A DNA stretch of 64,000 bases. Source: Chitinophagales bacterium (GTDB lineage: Bacteria > Bacteroidota > Bacteroidia > Chitinophagales > UBA10324). The notes beneath the pieces were generated by a model. The model was not told the origin of the DNA. It saw nothing but the letters and a program-made list of their open reading frames with translations, and made no database searches. The position numbers and the translations under genes are program-made. This document shows positions 6,766 through 16,175 of this stretch, in pieces; the stretch's first letter is position 1; each line of letters starts with the position of its first letter. Where the stretch lies: NCBI GenBank assembly GCA_019694975.1, contig JAIBAY010000008.1, forward strand, positions 1 through 64,000, written 5' to 3'.

Positions 6766-9456
6766 ATGATCCGGATTGGAATATTTTTTGGCGGTGCTTC
6801 ACGCGAAAGGGAGATATCATTTGCCGGAGGCAGAACGGTGTATGATAACCTTGATAAGAACCTGTTTGAAGCAATACCCGTTTTTGTTGATTCGAAGGGA
6901 AACTTCATACTGCTCGACTGGCAATTCATCTATAAAGGAACCATTCGTGATTTTTTTCCGCCGATCTCCTCCTTGCCCTATACGCCGCACAATTTCCAGA
7001 TATATGTAGAGTCACTGGGTGAACTCACCGATGAGGAGGTAGATGTACTGATCGCCAAAGTAGGCAAGCGGCTTGTAGTGGAGGATCTTAAGAAGCTGAT
7101 GGACTTTGGTTTCCTGGCATTGCATGGCGCCTGGGGTGAAGACGGCTCTATTCAGGGAATCCTCGAGTGGTTGAACATCCCATATTCGGGATCAGGCATA
7201 CTTCCGTCCGCCATTGGCATGAATAAAGTCTTTCAGAAGAACCTGATGAAAGAAGCCGGCGCTGAAGTGGCGAAGAGTATCGTCATCAGGCGCGATGACT
7301 GGCTGACTGGTACACAGCAGAAGGATATGCTGAAGCATGCAAAGAAGAAGTTAGGTCTGCCCTTCGTGGTGAGGCCGGCCAATCAGGGTTCATCTATCGG
7401 TGTAACGATTATTCACACAGCAGGAGAAACTGCATTCCATAAGGCTGTTGATGCAGCTTTTTTTATACGCCGGATTACCGCTTCAGAGTGGAAAAAACTC
7501 AGTGCTGATGAGCAGGCCGACCTGGTACGCAACATTGCTGAAATAAAGGACGGCACCGGTATTCCGTTTAATACAGGTTCCGGCATTGTTTATCACCCTG
7601 AAGCCATTCTGTCATTCATTCAAAATCATTTCAGCCAGGTTGAGGATGACTTGCTTTTACAAAGTATCTATGAAGAGCAGGAGGTGCAGCTGGAGGCGTT
7701 TATCGAAGGCACTGAGTTTTCCTGTATTGTGATCCGGAATGAAAACGGAGGCATTGTGGCGCTCCCGCCCACTGAAATTAAAAAAGGAAGGGAAGTATAT
7801 GACTACCGTTCCAAATATCTGCCGGGGCTTACAAGAAAAATTACACCAATAGATCTGCCTGACGAAGACATTGAGAAAATACGTAAACGCTGTGAGGATC
7901 TTTTTCTCTTCTTTGGATTCCACGTATATGCCCGTATTGACGGATTTATTACGAAAACCAAAAAAATTTTTCTTAATGATCCCAATACGACTTCAGGCAT
8001 GTTACCGTCGTCCTTCTTTTTTCACCAGGCCGCTGAGATCGGCCTCAACCCTTCACAGTTTCTTACCTATATTATCAGGACATCAGTTTTTGAGCGCATT
8101 CAGTCACAATCGCGTACTGCCGCGTACCGCGATTTGTTGAAGATACTTGACGAGAAAATTGCCGCACTGAAGGGCCTGGCTGCGGAAAAAAAGAAAATTG
8201 CCGTCATCCTGGGTGGCTATTCTTCTGAGCGACACATATCGGTGGAGAGCGGCAGAAATATTTTTGAAAAGCTGGCCTCATCCACCAAGTACGAACCGAT
8301 CCCGGTTTTCCTTACCGGAAATGAAAAGGAATTCACGCTTCATCAGATTCCGGTAAACCTGTTGTTAAAAGACAATGCTGATGACATCCGCGATAAGATC
8401 CTCCATTTTAAAAAACATCCTGTTGTAGAAAAGATAAAAAAACAGTGTGGGCAGCTGACAGCGAAGTATGCATCAGCGTCCGTGGTGTTTGCGCCGCGGC
8501 AAATTGACTTGACCGAGCTGAAGGAAATGGTGGATGGGGTGTTTATATCACTGCATGGCAGGCCGGGCGAAGACGGGCAACTGCAGGCTCAACTCGATCA
8601 GCTGAATATTCCCTATAATGGTTCCGGAGTTTTATCATCGCAGATCACCATCAATAAATACCAGACGAATGAATTACTGCGCAGCCATGGTTTTCTTATA
8701 GCCTCCCATTTACTGTTAAGTAAAGAAAGCTGGCTTAATGATGAGGAGAAATTTTATGATGTCATCACAACAGCCATGCATTATCCATTCATCTGTAAAC
8801 CTGTTGATGACGGCTGTAGCTCTGCTGTAAAAAAAATCAGTTCTCGTGATGAACTGGCTGCCTTTTGTCATCTTTTATTCAGGGACAAGGAATTGCCGCC
8901 AAAAAAATATGCGGCTGTCCTGGGACTCAGGCAGGGCGAAGAATTTCCGCGTAAGCAGCATCTGCTGGTGGAAGAACTGATCAGCAGAAACGGAGCTGCC
9001 CACTTCCTGGAGATTACCGGTGGCATGCTTACCAGGATGAATGATGCCGGTGAGATGGAGTTTGAAGTATTTGAACCATCTGAAGCACTGGCCGGCGATG
9101 AAGTGCTGTCGCTGGAAGAAAAATTTTTGGCAGGCCAGGGCCAGAATATCACGCCGGCAAGGTTTGCAGCAAACAGTGCGGCATATAACAGGATTGCTGC
9201 CATTGTGAAAGCAGACCTTGAACGTGCCGCGAGAATTCTGCAGGTCAGCGGTTACTGCAGGATTGATGCTTTCGTTCGCATCTTCGACGATGGCAGGGTG
9301 GAAACAATAATCATAGAAGTGAACTCGTTACCGGGAATGACACCAGCGACAGTAATCTTCCACCAGGCAGCCATCAATCATTATAAGCCCTACGATTTTA
9401 TTGATAAAATTTTAGAATTTAGCTTCGAAAAACAGCGCCGTTCCGTTGCCAGATAG
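6766..9456 (+). CDS. ddl: tandem (double) D-alanine--D-alanine ligase
   Basis: Joins D-Ala to D-Ala for peptidoglycan precursors, in the cytoplasm. At 896 residues it is over twice the usual 300-370. Two complete ATP-grasp ligase units lie in one frame. Unit 1 (1 to about 470): FGGASRERE, HGAWGEDG (120-127), RPANQGSSIG (203-212), DPNTTSGM (405-412). Unit 2 (about 476-896): LGGYSSERH, HGRPGEDG (597-604), KPVDDGCSSAV (678-688), EVNSLPGM (851-858). Unit 1 has Arg where the ATP-binding Lys is usual and Asp for the metal-binding Glu; unit 2 keeps both but has an altered GSS loop. ATG 6766 gives the standard MIRIGIFFGG start; ATG 6721 would add 15 odd residues. The PASTA gene starts 5 bases past the stop, a familiar ddl neighbour in Bacteroidota. 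Confidence 0.87.
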   Translation: MIRIGIFFGGASREREISFAGGRTVYDNLDKNLFEAIPVFVDSKGNFILLDWQFIYKGTIRDFFPPISSLPYTPHNFQIYVESLGELTDEEVDVLIAKVGKRLVVEDLKKLMDFGFLALHGAWGEDGSIQGILEWLNIPYSGSGILPSAIGMNKVFQKNLMKEAGAEVAKSIVIRRDDWLTGTQQKDMLKHAKKKLGLPFVVRPANQGSSIGVTIIHTAGETAFHKAVDAAFFIRRITASEWKKLSADEQADLVRNIAEIKDGTGIPFNTGSGIVYHPEAILSFIQNHFSQVEDDLLLQSIYEEQEVQLEAFIEGTEFSCIVIRNENGGIVALPPTEIKKGREVYDYRSKYLPGLTRKITPIDLPDEDIEKIRKRCEDLFLFFGFHVYARIDGFITKTKKIFLNDPNTTSGMLPSSFFFHQAAEIGLNPSQFLTYIIRTSVFERIQSQSRTAAYRDLLKILDEKIAALKGLAAEKKKIAVILGGYSSERHISVESGRNIFEKLASSTKYEPIPVFLTGNEKEFTLHQIPVNLLLKDNADDIRDKILHFKKHPVVEKIKKQCGQLTAKYASASVVFAPRQIDLTELKEMVDGVFISLHGRPGEDGQLQAQLDQLNIPYNGSGVLSSQITINKYQTNELLRSHGFLIASHLLLSKESWLNDEEKFYDVITTAMHYPFICKPVDDGCSSAVKKISSRDELAAFCHLLFRDKELPPKKYAAVLGLRQGEEFPRKQHLLVEELISRNGAAHFLEITGGMLTRMNDAGEMEFEVFEPSEALAGDEVLSLEEKFLAGQGQNITPARFAANSAAYNRIAAIVKADLERAARILQVSGYCRIDAFVRIFDDGRVETIIIEVNSLPGMTPATVIFHQAAINHYKPYDFIDKILEFSFEKQRRSVAR

Positions 9457-9460
9457 CATC

Positions 9461-10246
9461 ATGACCTTTATTAAAAGCCGCAAATTCCTGTACAATGTAT
9501 TGGGAGCGGTTGGATTTTATGTAGCGGTGTTTGTGTTGTTCGCGTTCTTTGTACGTAGTTTCACAAAACACGGAGCCTCGGTTACTGTTCCGGATCTCAA
9601 GGGTAAATCGCTGGAAGAGGCGAAGGCGCTGCTTCATAAGAGTGACCTCGCATTTGCAGTGGCTGATTCCACTTACGATGCGAATCTCCCTGCACTTGCA
9701 GTAATTGACCAGAACCCGGATGCAGCAGCCAAAGTGAAAGACGGCCGCACTGTTTATCTTACCGTGAATGCTACCATGGCGCCTGAGGTGAAGATGCCTG
9801 ACCTCACCGATGCATCGCTAAAGCAGGCAACGATGATCCTGGAAAGCTACAGCATGAAAGTTGGAAAGCTGATCTATCAGCCTGACCTTGCAAAAAATGT
9901 AGTTCTCTCGCAGCAGTATGAAGGAAAAACCATCGCTGCAGGAGAGTTTATAAGGAAAGGATCAGTCATTGACCTGGTGTTGGGTGATGGTTCGGGCAAT
10001 ACCGCTGTTGAGGTTCCAGACCTGGTAGGCATGTCGCTGCGCGAAGCAAAATTCGTACTCGAAGGTTCTTCGCTTGTACTCAGGAACGTGGAGTACGACC
10101 GATTTGTGAAGGAAGATTCAATGGATGCCATCATCATTCAACAGGTGCCTGAAGCGGGAATGGATGAAGCGATAATGATAAATGCAGGCGACAGCATAGA
10201 TGTGTTGGTTACGTCACCGGCGCATTATGATCATACACAGGAATAG
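9461..10246 (+). CDS. PASTA-domain membrane protein
   Basis: Membrane-anchored protein of 261 residues with a short cytoplasmic tail, one transmembrane helix (about 9-32) and three extracytoplasmic PASTA repeats. Each repeat begins with the VPDL/MPDL signature: about 44, 113 and 185. PASTA domains bind peptidoglycan or muropeptides in serine/threonine kinases and PBPs, but there is no kinase or transpeptidase domain here. The start chosen is ATG 9461 (MTFIKSRKF), four bases after the ddl stop; an upstream in-frame start at 9446 overlaps ddl. The gene is almost certainly co-transcribed with ddl and likely acts in cell-wall synthesis or sensing. Confidence 0.9.
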   Translation: MTFIKSRKFLYNVLGAVGFYVAVFVLFAFFVRSFTKHGASVTVPDLKGKSLEEAKALLHKSDLAFAVADSTYDANLPALAVIDQNPDAAAKVKDGRTVYLTVNATMAPEVKMPDLTDASLKQATMILESYSMKVGKLIYQPDLAKNVVLSQQYEGKTIAAGEFIRKGSVIDLVLGDGSGNTAVEVPDLVGMSLREAKFVLEGSSLVLRNVEYDRFVKEDSMDAIIIQQVPEAGMDEAIMINAGDSIDVLVTSPAHYDHTQE

Positions 10247-10299
10247 TCTTCAATAATTATTTACACTGTAAACATTACATTACTTTAATAAAAAAGCAG

Positions 10300-12150
10300 A
10301 TGATCAGTAATAAGGAGCGATGCATGCTGTTGATAGTTGGCATTAACCTGTGGTATAACTCAGTGCTTGCACAGGAGATGCTGCTGCCGCTCCGTTATCA
10401 GCCGGCCTTATTGAATCATGTGCAGCCGGAAAATAACACACGGTCTGCGGTCGCGTTACCCTTTATTGATGATTTCTCGTATCCGGGCCCTGATCCTGAT
10501 CCTGCTTTATGGATAAACAGCGGAGGAAATCTGAACTTTTCATTCCCACGCGACCCGGTTACCTACGGGGTGCTCACGCTGGACGGGTTAAATGGTAATG
10601 GCATTCCCTATGATACAGTCAGTTATAACTTCAGTTCCATTGACTCAGCCGATATCGTAACCTCGACACCGGTATTGCTCGGAAGCCTTTCATCAGCCGA
10701 CTCTGTTTACCTGAGCTTTTACTATCAGCCCGGCGGTATCGGCGATGTGCCTAACACGCAAATGTTTAACTTATTTAATTACGGCGTTTCTTTTGGTGAT
10801 TCCATCATGCTGGAATTTAAAGATAACACCGGTGCTTGGAAACATATATGGGCTCATGACGGAAGCTCCGTTCAGCCATTTAAGCAAGTGATGGTGCGTA
10901 TCACGAAGCCTGCATATTTTCATGATGATTTTCAATTCCGCTTCCGCAATTATGCGAGCATTATAGGTAATTACGATCAATGGCACATAGATTATGTAAG
11001 GCTGAATAGCGGCAGGAATCATGCAGATACGCTGATTAATGATGTGGCTGTTCAATTATATCCTACATCAATTCTGAAGTCGTACCAGGCCATGCCCTGG
11101 CATCAGTTTCAGAACTACCAGGAAAAAGAAAGAGCAGATGAACATCTGCTGGTGGTGAAGAATAATTTCAATGCGGTGAAAAACACGAGTTATCACTTTG
11201 ATGCGGCGGAGAAATTAACAGGCGCTTCCGTTTTTGAATCTGTGGTGCAAAGTAATAACATCAATGCCAGCGATACCGCACAGGTAAGACTGGCTACCTA
11301 CGATATCCAGGATTTTTTCAATGATACCGTAATCATTGCCACACGCTATATTGTCGGCGCTACGGGTGATATCAATACCAGGAACGATACAATCATACGG
11401 GAACAGGTCTTTTCCAATGTGATGGCCTATGATGATGGCAGTGCTGAAGCCACTTACCGGCTGCTGGGTTCACCGGCTTCACTGGCCCAGCAATACATAG
11501 TAAATGAGCCTGACACGCTGCAGGGCATTGAGATACATTTTGTGAATACAGATGAAGATATGGGGCAGAATCTTTTTTCACTGATAGTTTGGTCAGCACT
11601 GAATGATGAGGATACCTTATACCGGGATGATTTTCTGAAGCCAAGGTTTACCTCCCAGCTTAACGGATTTAAATTTTACCGTTTCAGCCGTCCGGTGATC
11701 GTTACCGATACATTTTACATCGGCTTTCAGCAAACTTCATTTGCCGCTGATATTAAAACAGATATCGGGTTCGACTTAAACGTTGATGGCAGCAGTCACC
11801 TTAAATACAACATTGACAGCAATTGGATTGATTCTCAATTTCCGGGAACGGTAATGATGCGGCCTGTGATGGGCAAGGCGATCCCATTTCAGGTGAGCGC
11901 AGATGAGCCATCAGGCAACGATTATCCCGTTACTGTTTTTCCGAATCCGGTGCATGATGTCCTGATATTGCGTTATGAAGGAAATGCCAGGTACCAATGC
12001 GATATACTCGATAATGCAGGCAGGGTTCTGCTGCGTTGCCCGGAATGCCGAACGGTTAAAGTTGATCAATTGCTCCCGGGATTCTATTTACTGAAGGCCA
12101 CTGATGTTATTACAGGGCGCTATATCATCCAGAAATTCATCAAACAATAA
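10300..12150 (+). CDS. T9SS type A secreted protein of unknown function
   Basis: Exported protein of 616 residues. An N-terminal hydrophobic segment (about 8-24, ending at VLAQ) fits a signal peptide, and the last 75 residues are a T9SS type A sorting domain (VFPNPVHDVLILRYE, then GRVLLR and PGFYLLKA). The body is beta-rich with no enzyme motif that I recognise; the start of the mature part (LPFIDDFSYPG) and a segment resembling a carbohydrate or jelly-roll fold (about 100-240) suggest an adhesin or matrix protein. The last bases lie close to the rhodanese gene (start 4 bases after this stop). Confidence 0.82.
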   Translation: MISNKERCMLLIVGINLWYNSVLAQEMLLPLRYQPALLNHVQPENNTRSAVALPFIDDFSYPGPDPDPALWINSGGNLNFSFPRDPVTYGVLTLDGLNGNGIPYDTVSYNFSSIDSADIVTSTPVLLGSLSSADSVYLSFYYQPGGIGDVPNTQMFNLFNYGVSFGDSIMLEFKDNTGAWKHIWAHDGSSVQPFKQVMVRITKPAYFHDDFQFRFRNYASIIGNYDQWHIDYVRLNSGRNHADTLINDVAVQLYPTSILKSYQAMPWHQFQNYQEKERADEHLLVVKNNFNAVKNTSYHFDAAEKLTGASVFESVVQSNNINASDTAQVRLATYDIQDFFNDTVIIATRYIVGATGDINTRNDTIIREQVFSNVMAYDDGSAEATYRLLGSPASLAQQYIVNEPDTLQGIEIHFVNTDEDMGQNLFSLIVWSALNDEDTLYRDDFLKPRFTSQLNGFKFYRFSRPVIVTDTFYIGFQQTSFAADIKTDIGFDLNVDGSSHLKYNIDSNWIDSQFPGTVMMRPVMGKAIPFQVSADEPSGNDYPVTVFPNPVHDVLILRYEGNARYQCDILDNAGRVLLRCPECRTVKVDQLLPGFYLLKATDVITGRYIIQKFIKQ

Positions 12151-12154
12151 CTAT

Positions 12155-12460
12155 ATGCAGCATATTACAGTGGAAGAGCTAAAGTCACGGCTCGATCAGG
12201 GTGATTCATTTCATCTCATAGATGTGCGGGAGCCATGGGAATATGAAGAATTCAATATAGGAGCCATCAACCTGCCGCTCTCTACATTCATCATGGCGAT
12301 AGCCGAACTTGAAGACTGGAAGGAAGATGAAATTATCGTGCACTGTAAGATGGGCGGCAGAAGCATGCAGGCGGCCGCCATACTGGAACAGGTTGGTTTC
12401 AGAAATGTGAAAAATGTGACTGGTGGCATGGATGAATGGAAATTAAAATTCGGAAGGTAA
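12155..12460 (+). CDS. rhodanese-like sulfurtransferase domain protein
   Basis: Single-domain rhodanese of 101 residues, a cytoplasmic protein that can carry persulfide sulfur. The active-site loop is HCKMGGRS with Cys64 as the catalytic residue; the DVREPWEYE motif (23-31) and the C-terminal VTGGMDEWK are typical of the family. ATG 12155 is chosen because it begins the domain directly and follows the T9SS cargo stop by 4 bases; an in-frame start at 12104 would overlap that gene. The multiheme cytochrome follows after 112 bases, so a role in sulfur or redox chemistry is possible but not shown. Confidence 0.9.
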   Translation: MQHITVEELKSRLDQGDSFHLIDVREPWEYEEFNIGAINLPLSTFIMAIAELEDWKEDEIIVHCKMGGRSMQAAAILEQVGFRNVKNVTGGMDEWKLKFGR

Positions 12461-12533
12461 CAGTCATTACCATAAATAAGTTATTCTCATTTTTTTATGC
12501 AGGCATGCTTTTAATACAGCAGGCTGTTCCGGG

Positions 12534-12560
12534 ATGCCAAACAATTAATACATTTGGCAT
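12534..12560. promoter_or_regulatory. inverted repeat over a putative promoter of the cytochrome gene
   Basis: Arms ATGCCAAA (12534-12541) and TTTGGCAT (12553-12560) are perfectly complementary, with 11 bases between. The right arm overlaps TACATTTG (12549-12556), an exact TAnnTTTG -7 element 16 bases before the cytochrome start. A dimeric regulator bound here would cover the promoter. No good -33 element was found, and there is no T-run to suggest a terminator for the rhodanese gene. Confidence 0.45.
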
Positions 12561-12572
12561 TCAACCTCTTCC

Positions 12573-14483
12573 GTGAATAAACGCAGTTTTTTTATCATCC
12601 TGTTTTCCGGAATAGCCGTGCTCTTCATCTATTGCAATGGCCCGCAAAAAGCGGAGACCGCTAAGCTGCTATACAGAAACTGGAGCGATACAGCCGATTA
12701 TGTAGGCATGAACAGTTGCAAAACATGTCACCGGCAGATCTATGAAACTTTCATGGCTACGGGCATGGGTAAAAGCTGGGACATGGCATCACCCGCGAAA
12801 TCATCCGGAAAGTTCGACAGTCACAACGTCGTTTATGATCCATACAAAAATTTCTATTATCAGCCTTTCTGGAAAGATAGCCTGCTGTATATTATGGAAT
12901 ACAGGCTGGAGGGAAAGGATACCATTTATAAACGCATACAGCAAATCACCTATATCGTGGGTTCGGGTCAGCATACGAATTCGCATTTATGGCAGGTGAA
13001 TGGTTTTCTTTATCAGGCTCCGCTTACCTTTTATACACAGAAAGGTGTCTGGGATTTGCCACCCGGTTTTGAAGACGGATTGAGCACGCGATGGAACCGT
13101 ATGATCAGCGTTGAATGCATGAATTGCCATAACATGTATCCCGATTTTGATACTACTTCGGAAAACAGGTTCGCGGTGATTAAAAGCGGCATTGAATGCG
13201 AACGTTGCCACGGCCCGGGTGAAGTACACGTGAATGAAAAACTGAAGGGCATTACTGTTCATACAGATACTGCAATTGATTATACTATCGTGAACCCTGC
13301 GAAGCTTTCTCGTGATATGCAGGTGGAATTATGTCAGCGATGCCATCTGCAGGGTATCTCAGTGTTGAACAGCGGAAAGACTATGTTTGACTTTAAGCCC
13401 GGGCAGCCGCTAAACAGCGTGATGAATGTTTTTATGCCACGGTACAAAGGAGGTGATGGTAAATTTATTATGGCTTCGCATGCCGACAGGATGAAGCAAA
13501 GCCAATGTTATCTTCATTCACAGATGACCTGCCTTACCTGCCATGATCCGCACCTCAGCGTTAAGGTCACACCGCCCGATCGTTTCAATACTGCCTGTGC
13601 TTCCTGCCATAGCAACAGTAATAACGGCTGTAAGTTATCATCCATGCAGCGTATGGCTGCGAAGAATAACTGTTATGAATGTCACATGCCTGTTTCGGAA
13701 ACGCTTGACATTCCCCATGTAACGGTGCATGATCATCGCGTTCAGGTGCCGGTAACTGAAGACAAAAAGCAGGAGATTCAGCAGTTCATCGGGCTGGAAT
13801 GCATGACCACAAAAAATCCTTCCGCCTTGCTGATGGCAGAAGGATACCTGCAGACATTTGAAGCCTTCTCACCACAGCCTTATCTGCTCGATTCAGCCGG
13901 TGTATACCTTGCAAGAGTGCAGGAAACAAAGGACAGGCAATATCTGTATGCGCAGCTCCGGTATTTTTACCTGAAGAAAGATTATACGCAACTCGTTGCA
14001 AAGTCAGCAGACCTAAAGGCTTCCGGTGTTTCGGATGCATGGACGGCCTACCGCATCGGTGAGGCGAATTACCAGGCAGGTAATTTTTTGCGCGCATTTG
14101 ATTTCTACAAAAGGGCTGTTGACCTGCGGCCGGCAAATCCTGAATTTGCCAATAAACTTGGAACGGTGCAGGTGGCACTGGAAAAATATACGGAGGCAGT
14201 TGATGTGTTTAATAAGATCGTGACAGCCAATCCTGAATATGCACCGGCCTTTTGCAATCTGGGTTATATCTATTTCCTGCACAGTGATTTTGAAAAAGCT
14301 GATTCCCTGTATGAACATGCATTGTCGCTCGATCCCGACTATGAACAGGCACTGATGAATAAGATTGCTTTGCTGGTGGTACAGCGCAAAAATGCAGAGG
14401 CAAAAATACTGGCACTGCGGGTGCTGAAGATAAATCCGAAAAATGAAAAAGCGAGATTGGTGTTGAGGGAACTGGAAAGTTGA
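12573..14483 (+). CDS. multiheme c-type cytochrome with TPR domain
   Basis: Predicted exported electron carrier or enzyme of 636 residues that uses a GTG start. After a short hydrophobic N-terminus (about 5-20) comes Cys21 in a weak lipobox (FIYC), so it may be a lipoprotein. Seven CxxCH heme c sites follow: C49-H53, C182-H186, C209-H213, C254-H258, C320-H324, C342-H346 and C367-H371. The CERCHGPG and CLTCHDPH forms resemble the cytochrome c554/NrfA-like multiheme group. The C-terminal part (about 465-636) is a set of tetratricopeptide repeats, for example NPEYAPAFCNLGYIYFLHSD. Such cytochrome-TPR proteins occur in Bacteroidota and Acidobacteria, with no settled function. No maturation genes or other cytochromes are in the window. 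Confidence 0.88.
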   Translation: MNKRSFFIILFSGIAVLFIYCNGPQKAETAKLLYRNWSDTADYVGMNSCKTCHRQIYETFMATGMGKSWDMASPAKSSGKFDSHNVVYDPYKNFYYQPFWKDSLLYIMEYRLEGKDTIYKRIQQITYIVGSGQHTNSHLWQVNGFLYQAPLTFYTQKGVWDLPPGFEDGLSTRWNRMISVECMNCHNMYPDFDTTSENRFAVIKSGIECERCHGPGEVHVNEKLKGITVHTDTAIDYTIVNPAKLSRDMQVELCQRCHLQGISVLNSGKTMFDFKPGQPLNSVMNVFMPRYKGGDGKFIMASHADRMKQSQCYLHSQMTCLTCHDPHLSVKVTPPDRFNTACASCHSNSNNGCKLSSMQRMAAKNNCYECHMPVSETLDIPHVTVHDHRVQVPVTEDKKQEIQQFIGLECMTTKNPSALLMAEGYLQTFEAFSPQPYLLDSAGVYLARVQETKDRQYLYAQLRYFYLKKDYTQLVAKSADLKASGVSDAWTAYRIGEANYQAGNFLRAFDFYKRAVDLRPANPEFANKLGTVQVALEKYTEAVDVFNKIVTANPEYAPAFCNLGYIYFLHSDFEKADSLYEHALSLDPDYEQALMNKIALLVVQRKNAEAKILALRVLKINPKNEKARLVLRELES

Positions 14484-14641
14484 TATAATTTCTGAAGCAG
14501 TGTATGATGGAAGACAGGAAGCCGTATCTGATGCATTGTAAATTCGGGTCAGGGAATGACAAGACCAGTTCAACACAAATTAGGTATTGCGGGATGAATA
14601 ATCTTCACGCAGAAACAATACAGCAGGAATAAGGGAATGCT

Positions 14642-15688
14642 ATGGCAAGAAGAAAAAAAGTAAAAGGCAGTATGCACAGGTATCTCATTGCATTTGCAAT
14701 AGTTACCGGCATATCTGTTTTACTGATCGGTTATAATTTTTATCACAGGGTGTATGCGCCCAACATCATTTATGAGAACGATAAAAATTATCTCTACATC
14801 CCTACGGGCACAGATTATGAACAGTTGCTTGCAATCCTGACGGCTAAGAAAACCGTAAAGAACATAGAAGCATTCGAATGGGTTGCCTCGAAAATGAATT
14901 TGCAGGAAAATGTGCATCCGGGTAAATACCGACTGCAGCCGCAGATGAATAACTATGAACTGGTGAAAATGATCCGTGGCGGATTGCAGGAGCCGGTGAA
15001 ACTCGTGTTAAATAAATTCAGGTTGAAAGAGGAACTGGCTGGATTTGTCGGACGAAAGCTGGAAGCAGATTCTGTTGCATTACTGCAATGGCTCAATGAT
15101 GATGCAGCATTAAGTGCGATGGCGCTGACCCAGGAAACAGCAATGTCACTCATCATTCCCAATACTTACGAATGCAGATGGAATACCAGCGCCACACAAT
15201 TTATGCAGCGGATGAAGAAGGAATATGACCGGTTCTGGAATGCATCGCGCCTGGAGAAAGCAGCCGGGCTTGGGCTTTCGCCAACCGGCGTAATTATCCT
15301 GGCATCTATCGTAGAAGAAGAAACCAATTACCAGGCGGAGAAAGGGACGATTTCCGTCGTATATATGAACCGTATCAGAAAGGGTATGTTGTTGCAGGCG
15401 GATCCGACCATCCGGTTTGCCATGAAAGATTTCACCATCACAAGAGTGCTGCATACGCATCTTGCATTTCTTTCACCGTATAACACCTATCTGCATGAAG
15501 GACTTCCGCCGGGGCCAATCTGCACTCCGTCCATTAAAACTATTGACGCGGTATTAAATGCCACACCGCATGATTATTTATATTTTTGCGCCAATCCGGA
15601 TAAACCGGGCACACACCTGTTTGCAGCAACATACCAGCAACATCTGCTGAATGCGAAGCGCTATCAGCAATGGTTAAGCAGGCAGTGA
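14642..15688 (+). CDS. mltG: endolytic murein transglycosylase MltG
   Basis: Inner-membrane lytic transglycosylase that cuts nascent glycan strands in peptidoglycan. The 348-residue protein has a short basic cytoplasmic tail, one transmembrane helix (about 14-31), a LysM-like region and the YceG catalytic domain. The family signature ASIVEEET places the catalytic Glu at 225, and the downstream YMNRIRKGMLLQADPT and LPPGPICTPS motifs are intact. Length is normal. It is the first of three closely spaced plus-strand genes (with the thioesterase and YihY genes), after 158 bases that contain no gene. Confidence 0.93.
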   Translation: MARRKKVKGSMHRYLIAFAIVTGISVLLIGYNFYHRVYAPNIIYENDKNYLYIPTGTDYEQLLAILTAKKTVKNIEAFEWVASKMNLQENVHPGKYRLQPQMNNYELVKMIRGGLQEPVKLVLNKFRLKEELAGFVGRKLEADSVALLQWLNDDAALSAMALTQETAMSLIIPNTYECRWNTSATQFMQRMKKEYDRFWNASRLEKAAGLGLSPTGVIILASIVEEETNYQAEKGTISVVYMNRIRKGMLLQADPTIRFAMKDFTITRVLHTHLAFLSPYNTYLHEGLPPGPICTPSIKTIDAVLNATPHDYLYFCANPDKPGTHLFAATYQQHLLNAKRYQQWLSRQ

Positions 15689-15763
15689 AACAGCAGCAAG
15701 GAAAATTGATAATCATGTTAGCAGGATGAATCAGTCATCCTGCAATTCAAAACCCAGTCGGCA

Positions 15764-16174
15764 ATGTACATCCACGAAATAGAAATACGGGTCAGGTATG
15801 GAGAAGTTGATATGATGGGCTACCTGTATTACGGGTATTATTCATTTTACTATGAGCAGGCTCGTGTTGAAACCATGCGAAGCCTCGGGATTTCCTACAA
15901 GAAGATGGAAGAGCTCGGCTTCATGTTGCCTGTTCGTGATCTCAACATACACTTTATCAAGCCTGCTTATTATGACGACGTAGTACGGATCAAAACAATG
16001 ATCAGCAAAATGCCGCTCGTACGCCATCAGTTTACTTATGAGATGTATAACCAGAAAGATGAGTTAATCAACAAAGCGGAAACAACCCTGGTCTATATTG
16101 ACAAGGATACCAGGAAACCCGTTTCCTGCCCTGCATTTGTTCAGGACTTACTGAAGCCGTACCTTGAACACTGA
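15764..16174 (+). CDS. acyl-CoA thioesterase (4HBT, YbgC-like)
   Basis: Hot-dog fold thioesterase of 136 residues that hydrolyses acyl-CoA or acyl-ACP thioesters. The family segment is RYGEVDMMGYLYYGYY, with Asp16 in the position of the YbgC catalytic Asp. The other typical stretches, VETMRSLGISYKKMEELG and LNIHFIKPAYYDDVV, are present. It lies 75 bases after mltG and its stop is followed directly by the YihY start, so it is likely in one transcript with both. The physiological substrate is unknown. Confidence 0.88.
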   Translation: MYIHEIEIRVRYGEVDMMGYLYYGYYSFYYEQARVETMRSLGISYKKMEELGFMLPVRDLNIHFIKPAYYDDVVRIKTMISKMPLVRHQFTYEMYNQKDELINKAETTLVYIDKDTRKPVSCPAFVQDLLKPYLEH

Positions 16175-16175
16175 C

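Noticed and set aside
6766..9456. Assembly duplication or frameshift joining two ddl genes
   Set aside because: The halves differ along their length and in active-site residues, with a single open frame and no internal stop.
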